DNA of 64,000 nucleotides, from assembly GCA_022837595.1 (NCBI GenBank), contig JALHFX010000008.1:78558-142557 (forward strand). Direction: 5' to 3'. Positions 38,039-46,752 of this stretch are shown here, piece by piece. Below the pieces are notes generated by a model that was given only the letters and a program-made list of their open reading frames with translations, searched no databases and was not told the DNA's origin. Origin of the DNA: Propionibacterium sp. (GTDB taxonomy: Bacteria; Actinomycetota; Actinomycetes; Propionibacteriales; Propionibacteriaceae). The translations under genes were made by a program, and so were the position numbers. Numbering within the stretch: the stretch's first letter is position 1; the number at the start of each line of letters is the position of its first letter.

Positions 38039-38475
38039 TACTCGCGACCAGCCTTCATCCTCAGTTGGCGGAAGTAACAACTGCTGGAAAGCCTGTTCAG
38101 CGCATGCAACGAATCCATCTTGCCGCGCAACTTAATGCGCGGGTGGGTCTTGGGCGCATGCTGCTCTGCATCCCGCTGTGCCAACTCGGACGGCTTCTGC
38201 TTCAGCGGAGCGCCACGAACCAGGCAACTCGGCAGTTCGTCAGCGAAAACAACCGGAAAAGCGGCTACCCTATCCCAGTCGCGCGTATGGTCGCGATCGG
38301 TTGCAGTCTCAGTAGCGTCAGTAGTCACAGCCACGCCCGAATCGACCATCACGAACGCCTTGTTTGACAAAATCAGCCGCTGACGGCGATGGTCTGCCCC
38401 CGCAGGCCCCGCGACTCGGGTTCCCATCGCGGGACGATGTAACTGGTCGCGAAAACCAGGCTCTGTAACGATCAT
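38038..38475 (-). pseudogene. EutT cobalamin adenosyltransferase remnant
   Basis: The frame reads MIVTEPGFRDQLHRP, then PVVFADELPSCLVRGAPLKQKPSELAQ, THPRIKLRGKMDSLHALNRLSSSCYFRQLRMKAG. Against the intact EutT at 48238-49023, about 95 residues between DSLHSL and FNRLSS have been deleted in frame. The first Cys region is altered (CLVRG for CITCG), so the metal-binding CxxC is lost. A frame survives, but the protein cannot be an active adenosyltransferase. Confidence 0.82.
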
Positions 38476-38478
38476 TCG

Positions 38479-38590
38479 ATCTGATCCTCCCCGTCGCAGG
38501 GAAAATGCCATAAACGAACTCAGTCCAGCTCGGCGTGCCGAAAACGTTCGCTGAGCCTCTAAAGGCGTCAGCAGGATACCCCATCTTGAT
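38479..38590 (-). pseudogene. EutQ C-terminal remnant
   Basis: A short stretch reads ANVFGTPSWTEFVYGIFPA, matching the end of intact EutQ (FSTPSWAKFAYMTFPAEW). The cupin body and N-terminal part are gone. It lies directly before eutT, as in the intact operon. Confidence 0.65.
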
Positions 38591-38788
38591 CTTGCCGCCG
38601 AAGCTGCCACTCGAGTGTAGTTCGCCCCCAAGCGCTATCTACACCTGGCCGCATGCGAGCGTCCACGTGAACGAACCCTTGGATCAGCCGTTCCGATTAC
38701 CACCGGACCGGTGGACGATACCGCAACGGCCGCCAGGACGAGACAACGAAACTCCCACGAACGCGAACTGGCCGGAAGACCGGCTAGG

Positions 38789-39082
38789 TCACTCGGCCGA
38801 GCGATGCGGCAGGATGAGTTCGATGTCGCCGTGCGGACGTGGAATCACGTGAACCGAAATCAGCTCGCCGACACGAGCGGCAGCCGCCGCACCAGCATCG
38901 GTCGCAGCCTTTACCGCACCGACGTCGCCACGAACCATCACGGTCACATAGGCGGCACCGATCTGCTCTTTACCGATCAGCCTGACGTTGGCGGCTTTCA
39001 CCATCGCGTCGGCGGCCTCAATGGAACCAATGAGACCCTTGGTCTCGACCATACCGAGAGCGGTCATGTTGACATCAACCAT
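38789..39082 (-). CDS. eutM: BMC-H hexameric shell protein, second copy (EutM/PduA type)
   Basis: 97 residues, one BMC domain. It differs from the shell protein at 49775-50071 by only three substitutions in the first 85 residues plus changes in the last dozen. The AGAAGGAGT ribosome site before ATG 39082 is the same as in the other copy. The pore loop reads IGAAYV in place of the usual IGSGLV. It forms the flat hexagonal facets of the microcompartment. It is intact, and much better conserved than the rest of this decayed operon copy. Confidence 0.92.
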   Translation of the reverse strand: MVDVNMTALGMVETKGLIGSIEAADAMVKAANVRLIGKEQIGAAYVTVMVRGDVGAVKAATDAGAAAAARVGELISVHVIPRPHGDIELILPHRSAE

Positions 39083-39404
39083 GGGAGTACTCCTTCTAGT
39101 GTTTGCTGCCGTGCTTTTCATAGCTGCGGGTTCGGGGCTCTTGGCTACTGCCTTGATCCCTGCGCTAAGGCTTCTTCAGTTGTAGGTGGACGTTGATTCG
39201 CGGCGCCCAGGACCGCGCCTGCTGCCGTCTTATCAGCAGCCTGGGCCGCGAGGTCGGTGACGGCGGGAATCGTTTTCCGGTCTTCACGCAAGGCCTCGAA
39301 GTTCAGCCTGTTTCTGTCCAGTCTCGCTTATCTTTCATCTCCTGGTGACCTCACTTGGGAAGATCTGTCAGAATCTGGCGACCGGTTCTCTCGACGAGTT
39401 CAGC
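39083..39404 (-). pseudogene. Broken N-terminal extension of BMC-H and site of eutE loss
   Basis: From 39083 to about 39190 the sequence still resembles the 57-codon extension of the intact BMC-H gene (VAKSPEP then ANTRRST). It contains a TAG and frame changes, so only the short shell protein can be made. Where the intact operon has eutE (about 1.5 kb), only about 210 bases without recognisable coding sequence remain before the eutL remnant. Confidence 0.65.
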
Positions 39405-39844
39405 TTCTTGGGTTGACCGCAACATCAATTACCACGTGCTGGAATGCCGCACAGGCTTCGGTGAGCTCGTCAGCAGGCCACCGCCGTAGTTCGACTTACT
39501 TGGCGGCTCGAAGTAGATCTGCATCGAGACGTCTGCAGCCTTCATCGCTAAATCGAGCGCAAAGGTCGCTTCCAACGGTGGAGCATGCCGATTATCTCTC
39601 CCGGCAGCGACCCTGTTGGATAATGAGAGTCTGCATAGAAGCTCTTCGCGTAGACGGCCTCAACTTCAGCGAACTTGGGGGCCTCGTCGAGCGAGATGTA
39701 CAAGGCGTCGTCGCTATCAAAGGCGACCAGGCCCAGAACTCGGTGGCTATCCCCCAAACCGAGCTTGGCAGCAAAGCCGCTGTCGACATTCGAGATAATC
39801 CGCACTGCCAGGATCGACGGCTTAACAGGATCGAGGATCCCCAT
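39405..39844 (-). pseudogene. EutL remnant of the second operon copy
   Basis: An ATG at 39844 opens MGILDPVKPSILAVRIISNV and follows EutL to PTGSLPGEIIGML. About 65 residues are then missing. In another frame the end resumes with PPLEATFALDLAMKAADVS and IYFEPPSKSNYGGGLLTSS before a further shift and stop. Intact EutL is at 51836-52492. This marks the promoter-proximal end of the second copy. Confidence 0.85.
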
Positions 39845-39962
39845 TCCTTGAGTCAGCGGCGTTGAGGCGCGATCGCGACCTTGAGTGTCCGGCGAGGAAC
39901 GCTGGAACTCTGCTACGGACCGTCCACTTCCGGCAAACCATGAGCTAAACTGACATCACCAG

Positions 39963-39982
39963 CTATACCCCCAGGGGTATAG
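39963..39982 (+). promoter_or_regulatory. CsoR/CstR-family operator-like palindrome
   Basis: CTATACCCCCAGGGGTATAG is a near-perfect palindrome with 9-base arms around CA. ATACCCC-NN-GGGGTAT is the known operator form of the CsoR/RcnR/CstR repressor family (copper or persulfide sensing). It lies about 70 bases before the thioredoxin start and so most likely controls that gene. No CsoR-type gene is in this window. Confidence 0.75.
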
Positions 39983-40054
39983 GTCGCGCCGCGGTCACGC
40001 CAGGCCCCCAATGCCCATCACGTGGTAGCCGCCTATCGGTTCAGAGGACTCTCC

Positions 40055-40402
40055 ATGGCTACAGTCGAACTCACCGAAGACAACCTCCCGGAGATCCTTA
40101 ACGCGCCGGGCATCGTGATCATCGATTTCTGGGCAGGTTGGTGCATACCGTGCCGAGTCTTCTCCCGGATCTACGAGTCGATGTCAACCAAACACCCCGA
40201 CATTGTCTTCGGTAAGGTCAATACCGAAGTGGAGCTGAATCTGACTCTTGCCTTCAAAGTGACCACTTTGCCCACCTTGATGGTCTTCCGCGACGGCCAC
40301 GTCGTATATGCGCAGCCAGGCGCGATGCGATCACGCGATCTCGCTCATCTCATCGGGGCCGCCCGCGAGCTTGACATGGACGAGGTGCGCCGCCGCCGAT
40401 AA
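40055..40402 (+). CDS. Thioredoxin-family protein
   Basis: 115 residues. The thioredoxin fold carries the redox pair in FWAGWCIPCRVF (WCIPC instead of WCGPC) and the cis-Pro in TTLPTLMVF. AGAGGA precedes ATG 40055. It sits between the two microcompartment operons on the opposite strand and converges with eutC. The CsoR/CstR-type palindrome in its promoter suggests induction by copper or reactive sulfur rather than by ethanolamine. Confidence 0.88.
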   Translation: MATVELTEDNLPEILNAPGIVIIDFWAGWCIPCRVFSRIYESMSTKHPDIVFGKVNTEVELNLTLAFKVTTLPTLMVFRDGHVVYAQPGAMRSRDLAHLIGAARELDMDEVRRRR

Positions 40403-40437
40403 CCTCGACCCGCCACCCCGCGGGCGACCCTGTGATG

Positions 40438-40472
40438 GGTTTAGTTGAGACCCCAAGGATCTCTGCTAAACC
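40438..40472. terminator. Hairpin at the convergent end of eutC and the thioredoxin gene
   Basis: GGTTTAG-TT-GAGA and TCTC-TG-CTAAACC pair as 7+4 bp with a two-base internal loop around CCCCAAGGA. It overlaps the eutC stop codon and lies 36 bases past the thioredoxin stop, a fitting place for a bidirectional terminator. Confidence 0.6.
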
Positions 40473-41404
40473 TTCAGGTTGATACCTGAAGCCTGTTGCT
40501 GAATCATCTCGGACATCAAGGTTGCGATATGGGCGCCGGCCTCGATCGCGTTGGTGCCATCCTTATGGATATTCGATACGCAGGTCCGCAGAGCCTCTGA
40601 CATCCCGACCTTTGCCTTGTAAGCGATATATGCCGACAGCGACTCCGGGGTCACCAATCCAGGGCGCTCTCCTAGCAGAATGCAAATCACATCCGGGTTG
40701 AGGGCCTCCGCGATCGGCTCCATGGCGCGCACCCGCCCGTACTTCACATAGAACGGTGTACCTACAGTCAATCCGTGCAGTTTCAGGCCCTGCTCCAAAG
40801 ACGGCAGAAGATCTGCCACATTGGCCTCGACCGCGGTCGAGGACAATCCATCGGCAACAAGGATCTGCACTTGCGGATTGGGAATACACCGTTCCTTGAT
40901 CTTGGCGATCATCGCGTCGTCAAACTGCGTACCCAGGTCGGGTCTTTCCAAATACTGGTCTTTTGACACACACTTCGTTTGCACGGAGAATAGACCCAAT
41001 TTTTCCAGCAGGTCCGGGTTCACGTCGGAGAAGACTGCGTCCTGAGCCGCGGCATTATCGGCCCAGAACCGTAGCAAAGCCCACGTGGAGTAGCGCGGTC
41101 CGCTGCGTCCCAGCCCTAACCGGGCAGCGGTTCCCCGTTTGAGCCGTTTGAACTCTTCCGGGTTGGCCGCATTTGGGACGTTGTATAGCTCGCGGTAGTC
41201 CACCGCACGAATATCAGGCACCTCACCGCTCTCGACGTCTGCCGGCAACGATGCGGGGCGCACGAGGTCTCGTCCCGAGATCTCGAGATTTGCGTCTGCT
41301 GACGGCGCGATCTCCCTCGCAAGTGTCGCACCATCTGCTCCAGATCCGGCTCCTAAGTCGGCTAGCACCCGACGGACGATCTCTTCCAATTTCTGTTCAT
41401 TCAT
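40466..41404 (-). CDS. eutC: Ethanolamine ammonia-lyase small subunit
   Basis: 312 residues. With EutB it converts ethanolamine to acetaldehyde and ammonia using adenosylcobalamin. The N-terminus NEQKLEEIVRRVLADLG is an amphipathic helix of the kind that targets enzymes into microcompartments. Then come a linker and the conserved body LGLGRSGPRYSTWALLRFWADNAAAQDAVFSDV, the segment NPQVQILVADGLSSTAVEAN, and LGERPGLVTPESLSAY near the cobalamin lower face. Last gene of the intact operon, ten bases after eutB. A decayed copy is at 32857. Confidence 0.96.
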   Translation of the reverse strand: MNEQKLEEIVRRVLADLGAGSGADGATLAREIAPSADANLEISGRDLVRPASLPADVESGEVPDIRAVDYRELYNVPNAANPEEFKRLKRGTAARLGLGRSGPRYSTWALLRFWADNAAAQDAVFSDVNPDLLEKLGLFSVQTKCVSKDQYLERPDLGTQFDDAMIAKIKERCIPNPQVQILVADGLSSTAVEANVADLLPSLEQGLKLHGLTVGTPFYVKYGRVRAMEPIAEALNPDVICILLGERPGLVTPESLSAYIAYKAKVGMSEALRTCVSNIHKDGTNAIEAGAHIATLMSEMIQQQASGINLKV

Positions 41405-41414
41405 TGTGTTCGCC

Positions 41415-42782
41415 TCACTTCAGGAAGATCGAGCCGTCGCCGGCTTTTTCGGTCAAGACACCGCGCTCATCACACAGTTCGCGTGAAACCATCCAGCGGT
41501 GGAATTCGGGCGCGGCAGTGCGACCGAGCATCTCGCGCAAGGTTGCGTTGTCGTGATAACTCGTATCTTGGTAGGCCAACATAACGTCGTCGGCCACCGG
41601 GATCCCGATGTAGTAGGTTGCACCGGCCATCGCTAGAAGCATCGTGGCTATCTGCTGATCGTCCATCGAGATCGAGGTGTGGTTGGTGAAGCAGGGTGCC
41701 ATGCCCATCGGTAGCCCGAGCATCTTTCCCATGAAATGATCTTCAAGGGATCCCCGGATCATTTCCTTACCGTCGAAGATAGTCTCCGGGCCGATAAAAC
41801 CGGTGACATTGTTGACCATGAACGGCCTGAAGTACCGACAGAAGCCATAGGTGCGAGCTTCCAGAGTCATCTCGTCGACGCCAAGATCGCGGCCGATCGA
41901 GACCTCGGACCCCTGCCCGGTCTCGAAATAGAGCAGGTTCGGCCCCTGGCAAAGACCCTGCTGTTTGATCAACGCATCGGCTTCTTCCACCAACGCCTTG
42001 CTAACGCCGAAGTCGTCGTTCGCTGCCTGCGTACCAGCGATGGACTGGAAGATCATCGACAGTGGCGCTCCCCTGCGGACCGCCTCCATTTGGGTGGTGA
42101 TGTGAGAGAGCACCACGAGCTGTGTCGGGATCTCGTTGCGAGTCATGAACTCGTAGCAGGAATCTGCGATTCGCTTGGTATTCGCAGCGTCGTCATTCAC
42201 GGGATTGATACCGATGCAGGCATCACCGTTGCCGAAACTGACACCTTCGGCCAGACTGAGCACGATCATCTCGGGATCATCGGTCGTCGAGTTCGGCTGT
42301 ACCCTGCTCGCGATCGTGCCCGGCTGGCCGATTTCAGTATTACATTGGGTCGTGTACTGAATCCGTGAAGCGGCATAGACCAGATCCATTGAACTCATGA
42401 TCTTTGCCACTGCGGCTGCCACCTCGCCAGTGAAATTGCGCGCCGACCGCTTCAGCACATCCGGCGTCGTGCGGTGGTCCAAAAACCACTCGCGCAACTC
42501 ACCGATAGTCATATTCTTCATCGACTGATAACCGGGCTGATTCAAGCTGTCCCAGCCCATTCTGGTGACTTCGTCTTTCTCATAGGGAACCGTTGGATTC
42601 TCTGTTAGGTCCTCAACAGTCAGTTCAGAGAGCACGACCTTGGCAGCCACGCGCTCGCTATTTGACTGGGCTGCGATCCCAATCAACCGATCGCCTGCCT
42701 TAGGCTCATTGGCCTTCGCTAAAACATCAGTGATGTTCCTGAAGCGATATGTGATCCCATCCAAGCGGGTAGTCAGCTTCAT
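41415..42782 (-). CDS. eutB: Ethanolamine ammonia-lyase large subunit
   Basis: 455 residues, the normal family length. It forms the TIM-barrel catalytic subunit with EutC. Recognisable segments are TENPTVPYEKDEVTRM, CNTEIGQPGTIASRVQPNST, GDACIGINPVNDD, RGAPLSMIFQSIAGTQAANDDFG, YFETGQGSEVSIG and NHTSISMDDQQ. GAGGAGG lies at ideal distance before ATG 42782. It follows eutA by 14 bases. The acetaldehyde produced feeds EutE and the alcohol dehydrogenases. Confidence 0.97.
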   Translation of the reverse strand: MKLTTRLDGITYRFRNITDVLAKANEPKAGDRLIGIAAQSNSERVAAKVVLSELTVEDLTENPTVPYEKDEVTRMGWDSLNQPGYQSMKNMTIGELREWFLDHRTTPDVLKRSARNFTGEVAAAVAKIMSSMDLVYAASRIQYTTQCNTEIGQPGTIASRVQPNSTTDDPEMIVLSLAEGVSFGNGDACIGINPVNDDAANTKRIADSCYEFMTRNEIPTQLVVLSHITTQMEAVRRGAPLSMIFQSIAGTQAANDDFGVSKALVEEADALIKQQGLCQGPNLLYFETGQGSEVSIGRDLGVDEMTLEARTYGFCRYFRPFMVNNVTGFIGPETIFDGKEMIRGSLEDHFMGKMLGLPMGMAPCFTNHTSISMDDQQIATMLLAMAGATYYIGIPVADDVMLAYQDTSYHDNATLREMLGRTAAPEFHRWMVSRELCDERGVLTEKAGDGSIFLK

Positions 42783-42796
42783 CGTTTCCTCCTCTT

Positions 42797-44230
42797 CTAG
42801 TCGTTGAAGACTAGGGTTTTTACGACCACTGGCACCGCACGCCCGGCGCCTACAGGTGTACCGATATCGATGAAATCGCCGTTCGCGGTTTGCACCGAAT
42901 CGATACAGATAAGGTCGTCGCGGCGCCCACGCTGCACCGCAAGTGATTGTCCGAGCACTTTTGCTCGATCGGATTCAAGGACGACCACCAGCGGGTTGGG
43001 GCCTTCCAGGACTACTTTTGCGCCATCGATGATCGACTGCGCCAGCCGCTGAATATCAGCGAACGAACGCAGACTGTGGCCATCGAGTGCGATCGCCACC
43101 GTCTGCTCCGGGTGATCCGGATCCATGGTTGCCAGACGCTCTGAGATCTCGAGCGTTAACAGCTCCGGATTCTCTTCTATCTCGGGAGGTATCCGCAGGA
43201 TCGGCACATTTCGGATGGGGAGCAGTCCGCTGCCGAAATCGATAGTCGACCCACTGATCTCAGTGGTGTGGACGCCTGCTCCCACCACCGTGGCACCGAT
43301 CGTCTCGGTCGCCTGGTGGCGTTGGATCAACTTGAAAGCAGAATCCTCGTCGATTGATGCCCCCAGCAACGGACCAATATCGCCGAAGCGGAACGGATCG
43401 CCGTGATGTGGTCCGTCGATCAGGTCTGCGACACCACCACTGAAACTCACTGATGTGGGTGTGATGGAGGAGCGCAGCGGCTTGCCCTCGTTGGTATACA
43501 GCGCTAAGTGAGGCTCATGCCGTTCGACGAGCCCGATCGACATGGCGAGGTGACGTGCCATCACTCGGGTGAGTGTTCGCAAACGTTCCGCGTTGGCCTG
43601 ATCGCCCACCGCAAGCGGAATGCCGGCCGACGCCGCCAACTTGACAATCTGGGGAGATACATAAGTGATCCGGCGGTCCGGGGAGATCCGCACCAGCCGA
43701 CCACCGATATCCAGGCAGCTGGTGCCCAGCAGCTGACCGTGCTCGTATGCAGCGATATTCGTCGTACCGCCTCCGATATCGAGGTTGGCGATAACACCAC
43801 GCGCATGCGCCGAGTACTCATCGATTCCGGCGCCACGAGCTGCAAGCACGGATTCCAGGTGCGGGCCCGCAGTCGCGACCACGAAGTCGCCGGCCAATTC
43901 GCTCAATGCGCTGAGCACCTGCTCGGCATTCTCTGCTCGGGCGGTCTCGCCGGTGATGATCGCTGCTCCGGTACCGACATCGGCTGGCTGGAAGCCAGCC
44001 TTCTCGTATTCATCGATTACGATCTGTTTGAGAGCCTCGGCGTCGATCTCGTCCGGTGAGATCAGGGGGGTCGTGTGGATCTCGCTGCGGAATACGATCC
44101 GCTTATCGACGATCATGATACGCGGCACAGAGAACGAGCTGGCGATGTTCTCCACCTGCAGGCGACTGAAGACTACCTGTGTCGTCGACGTACCTACGTC
44201 GATACCCACACTCAAGATCCACTCGGTCAT
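42797..44230 (-). CDS. eutA: Ethanolamine ammonia-lyase reactivating factor
   Basis: 477 residues, ATPase of the actin-like fold: ILSVGIDVGTSTTQVVFSRL, ANLDIGGGTTNIAAYEHG and SFSGGVADLI. It exchanges damaged cobalamin on the lyase for fresh adenosylcobalamin in an ATP-dependent way. The start overlaps the pta stop as ATGA. It is the one gene of this operon with no trace in the decayed copy, where an alcohol dehydrogenase stands in its place. Confidence 0.95.
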   Translation of the reverse strand: MTEWILSVGIDVGTSTTQVVFSRLQVENIASSFSVPRIMIVDKRIVFRSEIHTTPLISPDEIDAEALKQIVIDEYEKAGFQPADVGTGAAIITGETARAENAEQVLSALSELAGDFVVATAGPHLESVLAARGAGIDEYSAHARGVIANLDIGGGTTNIAAYEHGQLLGTSCLDIGGRLVRISPDRRITYVSPQIVKLAASAGIPLAVGDQANAERLRTLTRVMARHLAMSIGLVERHEPHLALYTNEGKPLRSSITPTSVSFSGGVADLIDGPHHGDPFRFGDIGPLLGASIDEDSAFKLIQRHQATETIGATVVGAGVHTTEISGSTIDFGSGLLPIRNVPILRIPPEIEENPELLTLEISERLATMDPDHPEQTVAIALDGHSLRSFADIQRLAQSIIDGAKVVLEGPNPLVVVLESDRAKVLGQSLAVQRGRRDDLICIDSVQTANGDFIDIGTPVGAGRAVPVVVKTLVFND

Positions 44231-46311
44231 CGCAGATCAACTCCGGATTCCGCGTTCATTCCGGCCTGAATGGCGGTAATGGCGACCGTATTAACGATGT
44301 CGGAGACTAATGCGCCACGGGAAAGATCATTGACCGGCTTATTCAGCCCCTGCAGCACCGGGCCGATCGCCAGCGCACCTGCGCTGCGCTGAACTGCTTT
44401 GTAGGTGTTGTTCCCAGTCTGCAGATCGGGGAAGATCAGCACAGTTGCCCGGCCAGCAACCGGAGAATCAGGCAGCTTCGTGCGGGCAACGGCCGCGTCC
44501 ACCGCGGCATCATACTGCAGCGGCCCGTCGACATTGAGTTCTGGAGCACGCTGCTTGACCAATCGAGTGGCTTCAATCGTCTGTTCGACATCTGGGCCGA
44601 TGCCCGAGGTCCCGGTAGAGTACGAGAGCATCGCAACCCTGGGCTCTATCCCGAATTGCTTGGCGGTCGCTGCTGAACTGATCGCGATGTCGGCCAACTG
44701 CTCCGGATTCGGATTCGGGTTGACCGCACAATCACCGAAGACCAGCACCTGATCCGCCAGGCACATCAAGAAGACCGACGAGACCACCGAAACACCCGGC
44801 TTAGTCTTGATGATCTCGAGAGACGGACGAATGGTGTGCGCGGTGGTGTTGACCGCCCCAGAGACCATGCCATCAGCCAAGCCTTCCAGCACCATCATGG
44901 TGCCGAAATAGCTCACGTCGTGGACACGTTCACGAGCTTGCTCCAGGGTCACCCCCTTTTTCGCGCGCAATTCAGCGTAGCGGGCGGCAAACTTCTCTAC
45001 GAGTTCGGTGTTGTTCGGATCAATGATCTGAGCACCATCGATATTCAGGCCCTTGTCCGCTGCGATCTTCTTGATCGCAGCCGGGTCGCCAAGCAACGTC
45101 AGTCGACAGATCTTGCGTTCCAGCAGTCGTTGCGCGGCCCGCAGGATGCGTTCCTCGGTGCCTTCGGGCAACACGATATGCCGGTCAGCGTTACGGGCTT
45201 GTTCCAGCAACCGATGCTCGAACATCAACGGGGTAAGCACATCGCCACGACCAACCGGACGAGGCTTTTCCAGCAGTACCGATACGTCTACTTGTTCTCT
45301 GAAAAGCCGCCGGGCCTCATTGCGTTGAACAGAGTTGAGCTGCAGCGGCACCTCTTCGCTGTTCTTGACGGTCAGATAGACCTGCTCAACTGTGCGCTTC
45401 GAGCGCAACAGCGGTACATCCGAAAGGGCATTCTCCCAGGCCTTGCGGATCCGGTAGTCGAGCGGCCAAGGACCTGCCACGATGGCAGCGCCGGGTTTGC
45501 TGAATAGATTCGCCTCAACGCCGACCACCAAGCCAAGCCCGATCTCGCTGCGGTCGGTGGAAAAGACCACGGTGGCGTCCGGTGTCACGTCCGGCAGCAG
45601 TCTGGCCAAAGTCATATTGGCGATCAACAGCTTGCCGGTACGCCTGTTCGCCAGATTCTTCGGGCCCGCAAGCACCGTGGCCTCCAGCGCCTCTGCCGCA
45701 CCTGCCAGGCCATCGACGGCTCCGGTGACCTCGTCCACGACGAATACCGGAACCGAAAGATCGGCAAAATCACTGGCGTCGAGGTTCTGGCCACAACGAC
45801 GCGGCGCGATAACCGCGAGAACCTGAGAGAAGTTGCTTGACGCCTCGTTGAGCGCCACCTGAACACGCCGATTGATCTCCTCGACGCCACCGTGAGAGGG
45901 AACCACAAAGACCAGCGGCACCCCAATATTGGCAGAAACCCGCGTGTTCCACGACAACTCGATAGGCGCAAGCGAACAGTCGTATTCACTGCCAAGTACC
46001 AATACAGCATCATGATGTGCCGCGCATTCCTTGTAGCGGGCGATGATCTGGGTCATGGCAGCCGATGGGCTGCGCAAGATCTCGTCTGCCGCGACTCCCC
46101 AATCCTGCACACCCGAGTGTGTCCCGGCGTAGCTGCGCATCTCGTCGAGCACCCGGTCCGTATATGGCTCGGCGACGATCGGACGAAACACTCCGACACG
46201 GTTGTAGCGGGTGTTCATCTCCGCAAGTAAACCTACAGCCAGTTGCAACAGGTGGGGGCAGTTCTCCGTCGGGCAAAGATAGACGGCTGGCGGGGTCGAT
46301 TCAGCAATCAT
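44227..46311 (-). CDS. pta: Phosphate acetyltransferase, long form
   Basis: 694 residues, three domains: an N-terminal BioD-like region (about 1-200), a DRTGG-type middle domain (about 210-330, FSTDRSEIGLGLVVGVEANL) and the C-terminal acetyltransferase (about 360-690, with ARNADRHIVLPEGTEERILRA, YFGTMMVLEGLADGMVSGA and STGTSGIGPDVEQT). It turns acetyl-CoA and phosphate into acetyl-phosphate and recycles CoA. Microcompartment loci usually carry a short EutD or PduL, so the long form is unusual. The expected P-loop near the N-terminus is replaced by TENCPHLLQ, and the decayed copy shares this. Confidence 0.93.
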   Translation of the reverse strand: MIAESTPPAVYLCPTENCPHLLQLAVGLLAEMNTRYNRVGVFRPIVAEPYTDRVLDEMRSYAGTHSGVQDWGVAADEILRSPSAAMTQIIARYKECAAHHDAVLVLGSEYDCSLAPIELSWNTRVSANIGVPLVFVVPSHGGVEEINRRVQVALNEASSNFSQVLAVIAPRRCGQNLDASDFADLSVPVFVVDEVTGAVDGLAGAAEALEATVLAGPKNLANRRTGKLLIANMTLARLLPDVTPDATVVFSTDRSEIGLGLVVGVEANLFSKPGAAIVAGPWPLDYRIRKAWENALSDVPLLRSKRTVEQVYLTVKNSEEVPLQLNSVQRNEARRLFREQVDVSVLLEKPRPVGRGDVLTPLMFEHRLLEQARNADRHIVLPEGTEERILRAAQRLLERKICRLTLLGDPAAIKKIAADKGLNIDGAQIIDPNNTELVEKFAARYAELRAKKGVTLEQARERVHDVSYFGTMMVLEGLADGMVSGAVNTTAHTIRPSLEIIKTKPGVSVVSSVFLMCLADQVLVFGDCAVNPNPNPEQLADIAISSAATAKQFGIEPRVAMLSYSTGTSGIGPDVEQTIEATRLVKQRAPELNVDGPLQYDAAVDAAVARTKLPDSPVAGRATVLIFPDLQTGNNTYKAVQRSAGALAIGPVLQGLNKPVNDLSRGALVSDIVNTVAITAIQAGMNAESGVDLR

Positions 46312-46323
46312 CGTGTCGCCCCT

Positions 46324-46743
46324 CTACTTCAGGGCCTTGACGATGGCTGCGTCCAGGCCGTCTGGTTCGTAGCCCAGTACTCCGATGACCGCCCTGCGCA
46401 CCTGATCGTGGTCGACGACATCGTCCTCGCCCAACACGGTGCAGTCTTTGTTCTCCACTCGCAAGCAGGGTTGCGATCCACCGGCTTCAGCGAATCCTCG
46501 GGCCTGCTCACTAGATGCCATATCGATGCTCTCGGATCGATCGGTGACTGCTGAATCAGGCACGGCAGGCGCGACGAGCGGTTCGTCCATCTTTTCGGCA
46601 ACGGGAACGAGCGTGATCCCCAGGCTCGCTGCTTCATCGCGGGCCAGTGCAGTGACGATATCGCTCGCCTCAAGCTGTAGACTGCTGCCCCCCTGGGCCG
46701 CCAGTTCGCTGATGGCGGCCCCAGTGATGACACGGCGTGACAT
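46324..46743 (-). CDS. Small protein with EutQ-N-like segment and C-terminal helix
   Basis: 139 residues, no full-length family recognised. Residues 1-45 (VITGAAISELAAQGG ... VTALARDEAASLGITLV) resemble the first part of EutQ in this operon (VISAADVERAASSG ... VTPLAKDVAAEMHVVI). The middle is acidic and low-complexity. Residues 111-126 (DHDQVRRAVIGVLGYE) look like an encapsulation-type amphipathic helix. AAGGAG precedes ATG 46743. It could be a scaffold linking enzymes to the shell, but that is inference. A 16-codon remnant of it survives in the second copy. Confidence 0.7.
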   Translation of the reverse strand: MSRRVITGAAISELAAQGGSSLQLEASDIVTALARDEAASLGITLVPVAEKMDEPLVAPAVPDSAVTDRSESIDMASSEQARGFAEAGGSQPCLRVENKDCTVLGEDDVVDHDQVRRAVIGVLGYEPDGLDAAIVKALK

Positions 46744-46752
46744 GGCTACTCC

